A stretch of 64,000 nucleotides of DNA from Chloroflexota bacterium (GCA_020845495.1 JADLFM010000166.1:248001-312000); one strand, 5' to 3'. Positions 46,607 to 55,804 are shown, counted from the first letter of the stretch. A program made the numbers and translations. The notes: generated by a model from the letters alone, not told the origin.

Positions 46607-47506
46607 GTGCTAACCGTTCGCGCGCCTGCTACGAGCGCTAATCTTGGTCCAGGCTACGATTGCCTCAGCCTGGCTCTCGACATCGCCAACACCGTGCGAG
46701 CCCGTCCATCGCCGTGCGTGAGCGTCGTCGTGACCGGCGAAGGGTCCGAGACGCTGCCGACCGACCACACCAATGAGGTGTATCGTGCCGTTGCGCTCGT
46801 CTTCTCCGTGCGTGGCAAGGCTCCGCCGGCGCTCCAGCTCGAGTGTGAGAACGTCATTCCGCCGACGCGGGGCCTGGGAAGTAGCAGCGCAGCACGCGCC
46901 TGCGGCCTGCTGCTCGGGAACCATCTGCTCGGTACCCCGTTCTCGACCGACGAATTGCTCGCGCTCGGCGCCGAGCTCGAAGGTCACCCCGACAACATGG
47001 CGGCTTGTCTGCTCGGCGGCGTTCAGGTCTGCGTGACCGGTACGCGTGGCATCGAGCACTGTCGGGTGCCCGTCGCAGTGCCGCTGGCAGCCACCGTGTT
47101 CGTGCCAGACTTCCCGATGAATACCGGTCAGGCCCGCGAAGTCCTGCCACGCGAGGTGTCGTTGGGGACCGCCGTCCACAACATTGGACGGGCGTCGCTG
47201 CTGGTGTCAGCGCTCGCGACAGGCCGCTCGGAGCTCCTGCGGACCGCCACCCAAGATGCGATCCACCAGCCGCCCCGCGCGACGATGTTCCCAGCCCTCC
47301 CCACGCTGATCGACTCGGCGCTCGGCGCGGGCGCCCATGGGGCGTTCCTCTCCGGGGCAGGCTCCTCCGTCCTGGCACTCGTCGACCCCGAGCGGGCGAC
47401 GGCGGTCGGCTCGGCGCTCGAACGTTGCGCGCGGTCTGCCGGCGTCACTGGACGGGTGCTCCAGGCGCGCATCGCCGAGCGCGGCGCCAGCGTCGAGGAG
47501 CGCTAG
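46607..47506 (+). CDS. thrB: Homoserine kinase
   Basis: GHMP kinase phosphorylating homoserine on the way to threonine. 299 residues. P-A-T-S-A-N-L-G-P-G-Y-D at the N-terminus, the ATP loop P-P-T-R-G-L-G-S-S-S-A-A, and late G-A-F-L-S-G-A-G-S-S motif are all intact. GTG start without a ribosome-binding site; CATACT 10 nt upstream could make it leaderless. Next to lysC, consistent with an aspartate-family amino-acid unit. Confidence 0.93.
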   Translation: MLTVRAPATSANLGPGYDCLSLALDIANTVRARPSPCVSVVVTGEGSETLPTDHTNEVYRAVALVFSVRGKAPPALQLECENVIPPTRGLGSSSAARACGLLLGNHLLGTPFSTDELLALGAELEGHPDNMAACLLGGVQVCVTGTRGIEHCRVPVAVPLAATVFVPDFPMNTGQAREVLPREVSLGTAVHNIGRASLLVSALATGRSELLRTATQDAIHQPPRATMFPALPTLIDSALGAGAHGAFLSGAGSSVLALVDPERATAVGSALERCARSAGVTGRVLQARIAERGASVEER

Positions 47507-47619
47507 TCTGATGCGCGGCCCTGTTCCCACCAGGACCACCACCCGCCCACGCCCCGGGGACACCCACTCCGCGCTCTCGTCCGCTCGTCGCTCACCACTC
47601 ACCCACTGAGGAGGGCTCC

Positions 47620-48855
47620 GTGCCCGCTGGCGCTGCTCCCACGCTGATCGTCCAGAAATATGGCGGCACATCGGTCGGCGATGCCGAAAAGATCAAGCGC
47701 GTCGCCCGACGCATCGCCGCCACGGCTGAAGCCGGCCATAGCGTCGTCGTGACGGTCTCGGCCATGGGTAAGACCACCGATCAGTTGCTGGCCCTGGCGC
47801 GGGAGGTCGCGCAGGAGCCAGACGATCGGGAGCTCGATCAATTGTTGGTGACCGGCGAGCAGGTATCGGCCAGCCTGATGGCCATGGCGCTGATGGACCG
47901 TGGGCAGCCATCCGTCTCGTTGACCGCCGCTCAGGCTGGCATCCGGACGACCCGTCTCTTCACCAAGGCCCGCATCACCGACATCCAGCCAGACCGCATC
48001 CGCCGCGAACTGGACGCCGGGCGGGTGCCGATCGTCACCGGGTTCCAGGGGATCACCGACGATCACGACATCACCACGCTCGGCCGCGGCGGGTCCGATA
48101 CAACGGCCGTCGCACTAGCAGCGGCGCTCGGGGCCGAGCGTTGCGAGATCTACACGGACGTCGATGGGATCTATACCGCAGACCCCCGCATCGTCCCGAA
48201 GGCCCGCAAGCTCGACCAGATCTCGTATGAGGAGATGCTAGAATTGGCGAGCCTTGGGGCGCGGGTCATGCACCCTCGGGCCGTCGAACTCGGCGAGGTC
48301 TACGACGTACCGATCCTGGTACGCTCCAGCTTCTCGGATGCGCCGGGCACCCTGATCCATCGGATCGAGAACGTGGAAGTCCGTAAGAACGTTCGTGGCA
48401 TCGCCCACGACACCGATGTCGCGAAGTTCCGTCTCGTCGACGTCCCGGATCGGCCGGGCGTCGCAGCCGCGATCTTCACTCCGCTTGCTGATGCCGGCAT
48501 CAGCGTCGATACGATCGTCCAGAACACCAGCCTGGCCGGGAAAACCGACCTTTCATTCACCGTCGGCCGGGCCGATCAGGGCCGCACGGTGACGCTGGTC
48601 GAGTCGATCAAGGACAAGATCGGGGCAAAGAGCCTGGATCACTCGGACGGGTTGGCGAAAGTCTCGATTGTCGGGACCGGCATGCAGAGCGCGCCGGGCT
48701 ACGCGGCCCGGATGTTCTCGACGCTCGCGGCCGCCGGCATCAACATCGACATGATCACCACGTCCGACATCCGGATTACCTGCATCATCGGAGCCGATCA
48801 GACCGAGGCTGCGATGCAGGCGCTCCACGCCGCCTTTGACCTCGATCAGGAGTAG
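47620..48855 (+). CDS. lysC: Aspartate kinase
   Basis: First step of the lysine/threonine/methionine pathway. 411 residues: kinase domain with V-Q-K-Y-G-G-T-S-V-G and G-R-G-G-S-D-T-T-A, then two ACT domains (about 265-405) for feedback control, the second with V-G-T-G-M. Size and layout match the monofunctional LysC type. GTG at 47620 has GAGGAGGG at proper distance; 113 nt after thrB. Confidence 0.95.
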   Translation: MPAGAAPTLIVQKYGGTSVGDAEKIKRVARRIAATAEAGHSVVVTVSAMGKTTDQLLALAREVAQEPDDRELDQLLVTGEQVSASLMAMALMDRGQPSVSLTAAQAGIRTTRLFTKARITDIQPDRIRRELDAGRVPIVTGFQGITDDHDITTLGRGGSDTTAVALAAALGAERCEIYTDVDGIYTADPRIVPKARKLDQISYEEMLELASLGARVMHPRAVELGEVYDVPILVRSSFSDAPGTLIHRIENVEVRKNVRGIAHDTDVAKFRLVDVPDRPGVAAAIFTPLADAGISVDTIVQNTSLAGKTDLSFTVGRADQGRTVTLVESIKDKIGAKSLDHSDGLAKVSIVGTGMQSAPGYAARMFSTLAAAGINIDMITTSDIRITCIIGADQTEAAMQALHAAFDLDQE

Positions 48856-48940
48856 AGCGGCCGCGCCGAATACCCCGTCAGGCACACGGATCTCGCGCTC
48901 AGCCGCGCCCTCATGGTCTGAAGGTGCCGCCTACGCAGGT

Positions 48941-49051
48941 CAGGCATGAGATCACGCGACGTGTGCGCGGTTCGAGGTACGCTGTACACAGTCCGTCGCA
49001 GGTTGCAGGCGCGGCAGGCGTGAGATCACGCGGCGTGAGCGCGGTTCGAGG
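48941..49051. repeat. 37-bp direct repeat carrying a duplicated gene tail
   Basis: 48941-48977 and 49015-49051 agree at 34 of 37 positions, separated by 37 nt. The second copy encodes, on the minus strand, the last residues and stop of the 114-residue gene; the first copy would encode S-N-R-A-H-V-A and a stop. Looks like a duplication of the 3' end. Confidence 0.8.
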
Positions 49052-49370
49052 GCAGTCCTGCTGGGATACGGTCCCACGCACGGCCGGCTAGCTCGACGAT
49101 CGAGACGCGCAGCCGAACGGCGTCGAGACGGGTCTCGGCAATAGCTCCGAACGGGACGTACAGCGGCCGTCGCTGGTCCGTGTCGACGACGAGCCAGAGA
49201 TCGTCGAGGTCGGGCGCCGCGCGATGCGGGGTGGGCGCAACGGTCCGTACCTCAGTGAAATCTGCATCGGCATCGCCGTGTGGACAGGCGCAGACGATCT
49301 CGCGTGCCGTGCCGATCGACACGCAATCGATCGTCAGCACGGGAACGTCGAGGTCCACCGGAAAGCACAT
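49026..49370 (-). CDS. Hypothetical protein
   Basis: 114 residues, ATG at 49370 with an AAGG/GGTGA purine stretch upstream. Acidic N-terminal half with C-x-C (C-A-C-P-H-G-D), then L-W-L-V-V-D-T-D and Y-V-P-F-G-A-I-A. It looks like a compact beta-rich PRC/DUF2171-like fold, but I do not recognise the family. Stands alone after lysC on the opposite strand. Confidence 0.6.
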   Translation of the reverse strand: MCFPVDLDVPVLTIDCVSIGTAREIVCACPHGDADADFTEVRTVAPTPHRAAPDLDDLWLVVDTDQRRPLYVPFGAIAETRLDAVRLRVSIVELAGRAWDRIPAGLPSNRAHAA

Positions 49371-49668
49371 GGCTCACCGCCTTTCCAGCGTCGTTCAGAC
49401 GCCGATGTGGGATGAGGGCAGGCTCGGGTTCATATAGGGCAACGAGCGTGCCAGCGGGTTCGGTGCGCACACGGCACCCTCTCGTCCACGCCACACTACG
49501 AACGTGACGATCTCGTGACGGCCGCTTCCAGATCTGACGCCGTCACCGCGTCGGGAACTCTGCATTTCGGGACATTTGGTCCCCCAAACCTGCACGGATC
49601 GCGATCTTCCCGGACACTGTCTGTGCAGAGCGGTATGGTGGAGACCGCCTACCCGGGAGTCTGGCCTG
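49371..49668. other. 298-nt divergent spacer
   Basis: Somewhat lower in GC. Shared upstream region of two divergent hypothetical genes. I see no gene or clear promoter pair in it. Confidence 0.4.
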
Positions 49669-49962
49669 ATGATCGAACCCCGTTTGCCCGCACTTGACGT
49701 CGACGAGGCAGGAATTGTTCTCGCCCAACTGCGGACACTCATGCAGGACGGCGAGTGGCACAACTTGCTCGAGTTGTATCCCGCCGTGCAATCGCTCCAC
49801 CCCAGCGTGGCCGTGCACGCGTTGGGAAAGAGCGAGCGCTTTGGCGGAATCACCCGCGACATCGTAAGCGGTCGGTACCGGGTGCTTGCCCGCGCCATCG
49901 AGTTTCTCGGATGCGCCGAACGTGGCCGCGGACCAGATCGGGAGTTCCGCCTGCCCGAGTAG
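49669..49962 (+). CDS. Small hypothetical protein, possibly winged helix
   Basis: 97 residues, ATG at 49669 with GGGAG about 9 nt upstream. The centre (E-W-H-N-L-L-E-L-Y-P-A-V, then S-V-A-V-H-A-L-G-K-S-E-R-F-G-G-I-T-R-D-I) has the helix spacing of a small helix-turn-helix domain; then G-R-Y-R-V-L-A-R-A-I-E-F-L-G. Family not recognised; DNA binding is a guess. Confidence 0.55.
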   Translation: MIEPRLPALDVDEAGIVLAQLRTLMQDGEWHNLLELYPAVQSLHPSVAVHALGKSERFGGITRDIVSGRYRVLARAIEFLGCAERGRGPDREFRLPE

Positions 49963-50131
49963 GCCGCAACCAGACCACATCGCACCAGCCCGGATAGGGG
50001 CCGAAAACCCGGAGAGATCGAAGGCACGTGCCGGTCATGCCGACCGGACCCTTCGCCCGAGATGGACCGATGCCTCTGGTCCGGGCACCGCCCGGCCAGG
50101 CCGAGGCTGTGGGTGCCTGACAGCCAGGGCC

Positions 50132-50216
50132 GGGCTAGTACTCCGCCAACGTGATGTTGAGGGGCACTACTCGAAGGCGCATGACCATCAAGATCAGCAT
50201 GGCGAAGTACTAGCCC
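50132..50216. mobile_element. 85-bp element with 29-bp terminal inverted repeats (MITE-like)
   Basis: Left end 50132-50160 and right end 50188-50216 are inverted copies matching at 24 of 29 positions; the outer 11 bases (GGGCTAGTACT) are identical. The 27-bp centre has no gene. It sits between two convergent genes, just after the ABC transporter stop. Could be a non-autonomous element, an IS relic, or a long hairpin acting as terminator. No clear target duplication seen. Confidence 0.6.
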
Positions 50217-50234
50217 AGGTTGGGATGGTGGCGC

Positions 50235-53200
50235 TCAGGTCGAAGGAACTGGCGTCCGGCCGTGACCGCCAGCCTGGCTGGCAAGCTGCGCGGCTACGAG
50301 GCGAGCGTAGATGCCGCCGCTGGTCAGGAGTTCCTCGTGCGTGCCCTGCTCGGCGACACGGCCATCGTCGAGCACGACGATTCGGTCGGCATGGCGGACG
50401 GTCGAGAGGCGATGGGCGATGATAAGCGTCGTCCGTCCGTGCGTCAGCCGATCGATGGCGCCGCGGACCTGATGCTCGTTTTCCGCGTCCAGGTGTGACG
50501 TCGCCTCGTCGAGCACGAGAACCGGCGCATCTTTCAGCACCGCTCGGCCGATGGCGATTCGCTGTCGCTGCCCGCCCGAGAGGCTCACGCCCCGCTCACC
50601 GACGACCGTTTCGTAGCCCTCGGGCAGGCCCTCGACAAAGCCCTCGGCGTTCGCAGCTCGGGCCGCGGTGGCAAGCTCCTCGTCGGTGGCCGTCTCCCGA
50701 CCTAGCCCGAGGTTGAAGCGCAGCGTGGCGTTGAACAGGTAGGTATCTTGCGCCACCAGCCCGATTCGTCGTCGAAGGTCGTCCAGGCGGTACTCGCGCA
50801 GATCGTGACCGTCGAGCACGATCCGGCCGGCCTGAGGATCCCAGAAACGCAGCAGCAGATGCGCCGCCGTGGTCTTGCCGGCTCCAGACCGGCCCACCAG
50901 CGCCACCGTTTCGCCCGGCTGGACCGTGAACGTGACGTCCCGAAGCGCCTGTGGCTCGCCGGGGCCGTACGCGAAGCTCACCCCCTCGAATGCGAGCGAC
51001 GGCGCACCATCCAGGCGAGCAGCGTCCCACTCCCGATCGGCCGCCGCCTCATCGATGAGACTGAAGCGGTCACCCGCTTCGGCCACCGCGTCCAGGAGCA
51101 GACCGTCCAGCGACGGCGTGAGGCCATCGGCCGGCGTCGGGCTCGCAGACCGGATCGGCCCGCCATCCGCAGACACGGCGGCCAACTGGCCCGAGCGGCC
51201 GGCCGTCAAAGCCTCCGCTCCCACCCCAGGTCCGTCGAGGAGCGTGACCGGCTCATCATGCACCGCGAAGATGCGGCGGCTGGCCGCGAGTGTTTCGGCC
51301 AGTTGCTTGCCGATCTTGGCCACGTCTGACACCGGTCCGAATGATGCGAACGCCAGCAGCGTGGCCAGCGGCAGGTAGGTCGGCGCGACGAGCCCCTGGC
51401 CGGCCAGGAGTGCGCCGGTTACCAGCACGGCCAGTCCGCCAAACGCCGTTAGCGCCTCGATGACGGCTGCCTGGACAGTCTGATGCCGCGCGAAGCGGAG
51501 TTGGAATCCCGACAGCCGACGGCCGTCGCGCTCGATCTCCTGGAGGCGAGCCGGTCCGCGTTGAAACGCGACGATGGTCCGCAGCCCCTGGACGCTATCC
51601 ACCATGCGAGCACTGACGTCGCCAAGGGCATCGCGGGCCTCGGCGGCGACCCGCTCGGTCGAGCGGCCTGCAACAATGGGGCTCAGGCCGACCAGCGCCA
51701 GGAACGGGATCAGGACCAGCGCGAGCAGCGGCGACATCCACGCCAGCACGATCAGGACGCCGCCAGGGATCAGCACCGCGACGAAGGCCGGCGCGATGGT
51801 GTGAGCGAAGAAGTACTCGATCAACTCGACGTCGGCTGTTGCTGCACTCACGAGATCGCCGGAGCGGCGGCGCAGCAAGATGCCCGGCGCGAGCGGATCG
51901 AGGGTATCGTACAGGTCGATTCGCATCTCGGAGAGCAGCCGGTAGGCGAGATCGTGGGCCAGCCACGATTCGGCCCAGGTCAGGAACGCCGCCAGCGGCA
52001 CCAGCACGCCAAGCGCCCAGAGCCACGGCGTGAGGTTGCCGTCTATCGCCACCTGCCGAACCAGCAACGAGCCAACGACGCCAAGCCCGACGACCGCGCC
52101 GGCGTGGAGCAGACCCAGCACAAAGACGATCACCTGGGTGCCCTTCCAGGGGCCAACCAGGCCGAGCAGGCGCCGCCAGACCGTCAGCACGGGCAGCCGC
52201 GCGGATGAGAGCAGCACACCGCCGACATCCGATACCGGCTGCGCTGCATCGCGCTCGCCAGGGCTCGAGCCATCGTGCAGGCGCGCACCTGTCGCCGCGT
52301 CCTCTGCCAGCCGTCCCGGTGGCCGTCCGTCCTCGGGCGCTGACTGGTTGGCGACGCTCAGGCTGGAGTACGGCACCGCTACCCTGGCCGGCTGCACGAG
52401 GTCGCGGTCCTCGGCGGCCGGCTCCAGCAGATCGTCGACCGGCAGCGGTTCCTCTTGTTGAAGCGCCATCAGTCGAGCATAGGTACCGCCGTGTGCCATC
52501 AAGTCGGCGTGGCGGCCGCTCTCGGCGATGCGCCCGTCTTCGATGACGAGGATCCGGTCCGCATTGATGACGCTCGACAGGCGGTGGGCAATCACCAGGG
52601 TCGTTCGGCCGACCTGGAGCCGATCGAGCGCCTGTTGAATGAGCGCCTCGTTCTCAGCATCAACGCTCGACAGTGCCTCGTCGAGAATGAGGATCGGAGC
52701 GTCGCGGAGGAGCGCGCGGGCGATGGCGATACGCTGGCGCTGACCACCCGAGAGACGAGCGCCGCGCTCGCCGACGACGGTATCGTAGCCAGCCGGTAGC
52801 GCCATGATGAAGTCGTGGGCATTGGCGGTGCGGGCGGCAGCCTCCAACTGCTCTTGCGTGGCATCGCCCTTGCCGACGAGCAGGTTCTCCCGCACCGTGC
52901 CGTGAAATAGGTACGTATCCTGCGCCACGACGGCGATCTGGCGACGCACCACGTCGAGCGAAAGTTCGCGCACGTCGTGGCCGCCAAGGAGCACCCGTCC
53001 CGCACCTGGATCGAAGAAGCGCAAGAGCAGCCAGACGAGGGTCGACTTGCCGGCCCCGCTCGGTCCGACGACTGCCAGCGTCTCGCCGTGCTCGAGGGCG
53101 AACGACACGTCGCGCAAGACCTCCGTTCTTCGCCCGGGATACGCGAAGGACACGTGGTCGAAGGCAAGTTCGGGGGTAAGGTCGGACTCGCCGATGGCAC

Positions 53201-54179
53201 GCCCATCGCCAGCAGGATCGCGGACGTCCGGCGGCGCGTCGAGGAGGCCGTAAATGCCCTCTGTCGCCGACATGGCGATCATCCCGCGATGGTAGAGCGC
53301 GGTCAACTCGCGGAGCGGACGAAACACCTCAACGCCCAGCATCAGCACCACGATGAGGGTCCGAAGGTCCAGGGTACCCTGCTCGACCCGCACGGCGCCC
53401 CAGCCAAGCGCGATGGCCGCGCCAGCCGAGATCCCGAGCACGGTCACGCCGCTGGTCACGATGTTCGCCGCGAGCACGAGCATCGTACTGCGGTACAGGC
53501 CGCGGGCACGCTCGGCCAGTAGCGCACCGTGGCTCCGGCTCCGCCCGAACACCTTGAGTGTCGGGAGCCCCTGGATACCATCGAGCAGATCGTTGCCGAG
53601 CGCGGCGTAGGCATCGCGGCGGTACAGGGCGCTGTCGTGGTTCCAGCGGTGGAACAGGGCCGGCACGATCAGGGTGAACAGCGCGAACACCAGGAAGATG
53701 AGCGCCGTCGTGAGATCCAGGAACGCCATGAAGCCGAACACGATCAGCGGCGTCAGGGCAGCTACCAGCAGTTGGGGCAGATACTGGCCGAAGAACGTCT
53801 CGAGCAGTTCGACGCCCTCGACGAGGCTGAGCAGCACGCCTCCGGTCCGCCGCTGGTCGATCGGGCCAGGTCCGAGGTTCAGGATGTGGCGGTACAACTG
53901 ATCGCGCAGGCGAACCTTCATCTCGGCGGCGGTCCGGTTCGCGACTTCGTCCCGCCAGACCTGGACGAGTGCCCGCGCCGCGATCAAGACGAGGATGGCG
54001 GCGACCGACCCAAGCATCGAGTCAAGCGGCTGGCCGCGGATGACTGCCGCGATGACGAGGCCCGAGAGCGCGAGGCGGGCGAGGTTGAGCGGCAGCCCGG
54101 CCAGCCCGATCAGCGCGGCGAACAGGATCCGGAGCCGCAGCCCCTGCGTCATCGCGAAGAGACGGAAGTCGAAGTACAT
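50235..54179 (-). CDS. Double ABC exporter (CydD-CydC-like fusion)
   Basis: 1314 residues: two complete half-transporters in one chain. First half: six-helix TMD (to about 310) and NBD with Walker A G-P-S-G-A-G-K-S-T near 370 and L-S-G-G-Q-R-Q. After an acidic linker (about 575-670), a second TMD (about 675-970), then an NBD with Walker A G-R-S-G-A-G-K-T-T near 1096. Both NBDs have intact L-S-G-G-Q, Walker B and H-loop. The first half resembles CydD (cysteine/glutathione exporter for cytochrome bd assembly), the second CydC; no cytochrome bd gene is nearby, so substrate is uncertain. ATG 54179 has GAGGGG upstream. Confidence 0.88.
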   Translation of the reverse strand: MYFDFRLFAMTQGLRLRILFAALIGLAGLPLNLARLALSGLVIAAVIRGQPLDSMLGSVAAILVLIAARALVQVWRDEVANRTAAEMKVRLRDQLYRHILNLGPGPIDQRRTGGVLLSLVEGVELLETFFGQYLPQLLVAALTPLIVFGFMAFLDLTTALIFLVFALFTLIVPALFHRWNHDSALYRRDAYAALGNDLLDGIQGLPTLKVFGRSRSHGALLAERARGLYRSTMLVLAANIVTSGVTVLGISAGAAIALGWGAVRVEQGTLDLRTLIVVLMLGVEVFRPLRELTALYHRGMIAMSATEGIYGLLDAPPDVRDPAGDGRAIGESDLTPELAFDHVSFAYPGRRTEVLRDVSFALEHGETLAVVGPSGAGKSTLVWLLLRFFDPGAGRVLLGGHDVRELSLDVVRRQIAVVAQDTYLFHGTVRENLLVGKGDATQEQLEAAARTANAHDFIMALPAGYDTVVGERGARLSGGQRQRIAIARALLRDAPILILDEALSSVDAENEALIQQALDRLQVGRTTLVIAHRLSSVINADRILVIEDGRIAESGRHADLMAHGGTYARLMALQQEEPLPVDDLLEPAAEDRDLVQPARVAVPYSSLSVANQSAPEDGRPPGRLAEDAATGARLHDGSSPGERDAAQPVSDVGGVLLSSARLPVLTVWRRLLGLVGPWKGTQVIVFVLGLLHAGAVVGLGVVGSLLVRQVAIDGNLTPWLWALGVLVPLAAFLTWAESWLAHDLAYRLLSEMRIDLYDTLDPLAPGILLRRRSGDLVSAATADVELIEYFFAHTIAPAFVAVLIPGGVLIVLAWMSPLLALVLIPFLALVGLSPIVAGRSTERVAAEARDALGDVSARMVDSVQGLRTIVAFQRGPARLQEIERDGRRLSGFQLRFARHQTVQAAVIEALTAFGGLAVLVTGALLAGQGLVAPTYLPLATLLAFASFGPVSDVAKIGKQLAETLAASRRIFAVHDEPVTLLDGPGVGAEALTAGRSGQLAAVSADGGPIRSASPTPADGLTPSLDGLLLDAVAEAGDRFSLIDEAAADREWDAARLDGAPSLAFEGVSFAYGPGEPQALRDVTFTVQPGETVALVGRSGAGKTTAAHLLLRFWDPQAGRIVLDGHDLREYRLDDLRRRIGLVAQDTYLFNATLRFNLGLGRETATDEELATAARAANAEGFVEGLPEGYETVVGERGVSLSGGQRQRIAIGRAVLKDAPVLVLDEATSHLDAENEHQVRGAIDRLTHGRTTLIIAHRLSTVRHADRIVVLDDGRVAEQGTHEELLTSGGIYARLVAAQLASQAGGHGRTPVPST

Positions 54180-54233
54180 CGCGGCCCCTCAGCCACCGCC
54201 GGCATGGGGCCGGGCGGGGAATGTCTACGAGGC

Positions 54234-54276
54234 AGCGTAGCAGGGTCGGACGCCAGTTGCAAAACCTTGCAACTGG
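54234..54276 (-). promoter_or_regulatory. Promoter of the ABC exporter with overlapping palindromic operator
   Basis: Minus strand: TTGCAA (54262-54257), 17 nt, TACGCT (54239-54234) with an upstream TGC. The -35 lies inside a perfect palindrome, CCAGTTGCAA-AACC-TTGCAACTGG (54253-54276). This is a classic repressor geometry. No regulator gene is adjacent. Confidence 0.6.
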
Positions 54277-54469
54277 GGTGTCGGTCGAGGCTGCGCGCAG
54301 CGATGAGTCAGACGACCGCCCAGTCAGAGTGACGGGCGGTACAAATGATCCTTGCTATGCCGCGCGGTGGAGATGCATCATAGACAAGAATGCGGCGCGG
54401 CCGCTGCGGGCACCCGCTGCGGAGCGGGCCGAGGACGAGCCTGTGCCCGCGATTTCGGAGGTACCGTGC

Positions 54470-55369
54470 ATGCACGCCTTCCCACTTGGTGTTTCAGAAT
54501 GCCTCGCCTACTACGTCTACCTGCTGATCGATCCGCGCGACAATTCGGTGTTCTATGTTGGAAAAGGGACGGCGAATCGCTGCTTCGCACACACAGCCGA
54601 GGCCCATCACGTCCAGGCTGACTCGGTGGGCGACTACGCCAAGCTAACGCGCATCCGTGCGATCGAGGCGGCACACTTTGACGTCCGTATCGAACTGTTG
54701 CGGCATGGGTTGAGCGAGCATGACGCCCTGCTCATCGAGGCGGCGGCCATCGACCTGCTCGGACTATCTGGCCTCGAGAACCGCGTCGTCGGCCACGGCG
54801 CCGCTGACCTCGGTCGAATGTCACTAGATGACGTCGCTGCTCGGTATGGCGCTAAGCCCATCACGATTAGCCCCGAGCATCGGGTCGTCCTGATCCGAAT
54901 CAGCCAACAGTTCGAGCAAGGCATGTCCGACGACGAGCTATACGAGGCTACCCGTAAATGGTGGCGGATGGCGGCTCGACGATCGCGCGTTGGTGGTCCA
55001 GCGGCGCCCGAGTACGCACTTGCGGTCTACGCTGGAGTTGTGCGCGCGGTCTACCGAATTCGCAGCTGGGAGCAAGCGACCGAACGAGACGTCACGAACG
55101 AGAAATGGCTTGGTCGCTGGAAATTCCAAGGCGAACGTGATGCGGGCATGGAAGATCGCTATCTGAATGGGGACGTGTCCGTGTACCTCCACAACGGCAA
55201 CGGCCACCATCCGTCCCAAAATCCCCTGAAGTTCGTCAATTGCAATCACCCCCTGAGCCGGCAGAATGCGCGCGAAGCCTGCGAGTGCGAGCAGACGTCC
55301 GATCTGCCGCTCAGTATCCCCCACCCTCCCTGCAGACCCCCACGGACACGCCGCCTATACTCGGACTAG
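54470..55369 (+). CDS. LEM3-like GIY-YIG nuclease with a C-terminal accessory domain
   Basis: 299 residues. ATG 54470 has GGAGG 8 nt upstream. Residues about 12-110 form a GIY-YIG domain of the LEM3-like type: Y-V-Y-L-L-I-D-P-R, V-F-Y-V-G-K-G, R-C-F-A-H, and the catalytic Glu in L-L-I-E-A-A-A-I. Residues about 145-270 are a second domain (V-L-I-R-I-S-Q ... L-Y-E-A-T-R-K-W-W-R ... Y-A-L-A-V-Y-A-G-V-V-R-A-V-Y-R-I ... L-K-F-V-N-C) that I recall seeing with restriction-like proteins but cannot name. GC is visibly lower than in the neighbours, hinting at transfer. A DNA-damage or defence nuclease is plausible. Confidence 0.78.
   Translation: MHAFPLGVSECLAYYVYLLIDPRDNSVFYVGKGTANRCFAHTAEAHHVQADSVGDYAKLTRIRAIEAAHFDVRIELLRHGLSEHDALLIEAAAIDLLGLSGLENRVVGHGAADLGRMSLDDVAARYGAKPITISPEHRVVLIRISQQFEQGMSDDELYEATRKWWRMAARRSRVGGPAAPEYALAVYAGVVRAVYRIRSWEQATERDVTNEKWLGRWKFQGERDAGMEDRYLNGDVSVYLHNGNGHHPSQNPLKFVNCNHPLSRQNAREACECEQTSDLPLSIPHPPCRPPRTRRLYSD
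55333..55361 (+). promoter_or_regulatory. Candidate promoter of the Gmad2 gene
   Basis: CAGACC (55333-55338), 17 nt, TATACT (55356-55361) followed by CGGA. Same -10 and discriminator as at 29978. Lies in the last codons of the nuclease gene. Confidence 0.45.
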
Positions 55370-55411
55370 CGCGTCGCCGACCGTTCGTGTGCAACGTGCA
55401 GGAGGGACATG

Positions 55412-55804
55412 ATGGGCGGGTTCGTCTCGAAGCTCCTCGGCATCGTCCTGGCCGGGGGCGGCCTCTGGTGGCTGTGGCACTGGCTCCATCCCGCGCCGGA
55501 GCGCATCCAGATCGTCTCGCCGGCCCAGAATGCCACCGTCCATAGCCCGGTCACGATCCACGGGATCGGCAGCGCCATCTTCGAAAACACGCTCGGGGTG
55601 CGGGTGCGCGACGAAAGCGGAACGGTGATCGGCGCCGGCAGCGTGCTCGTCAACGCCCTGCCGGGCAACCGTGGTCCGTTCACCGGGCACGTCGACTACA
55701 CCCTCACCGGCCCATCTCAGTACGGCCGGATCGAGGTGTACGACAGCAGCCCGCGCGATGGCGGCCTGATCCACCTCTCGTCGGTCGAGGTTACCCTGGC
55801 CTAA
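55412..55804 (+). CDS. Gmad2 immunoglobulin-like domain protein
   Basis: 130 residues from ATG 55412 (GGAGG 6 nt upstream; ATG 55409 is too close). A short N-terminal hydrophobic helix (to about 26) anchors or exports it. The rest is a Gmad2 Ig-like domain: I-V-S-P-A-Q-N-A-T-V-H-S-P-V-T-I-H-G, G-P-F-T-G-H-V, and V-Y-D-S-S-P-R-D-G. The domain occurs in spore-germination and envelope proteins; role unknown. Confidence 0.82.
   Translation: MGGFVSKLLGIVLAGGGLWWLWHWLHPAPERIQIVSPAQNATVHSPVTIHGIGSAIFENTLGVRVRDESGTVIGAGSVLVNALPGNRGPFTGHVDYTLTGPSQYGRIEVYDSSPRDGGLIHLSSVEVTLA

Noticed and set aside
48960..48980. tRNA T-arm (GGTTCGA context)
   Set aside because: No acceptor stem, anticodon arm or CCA end can be built around it; the sequence recurs as part of the 37-bp repeat.
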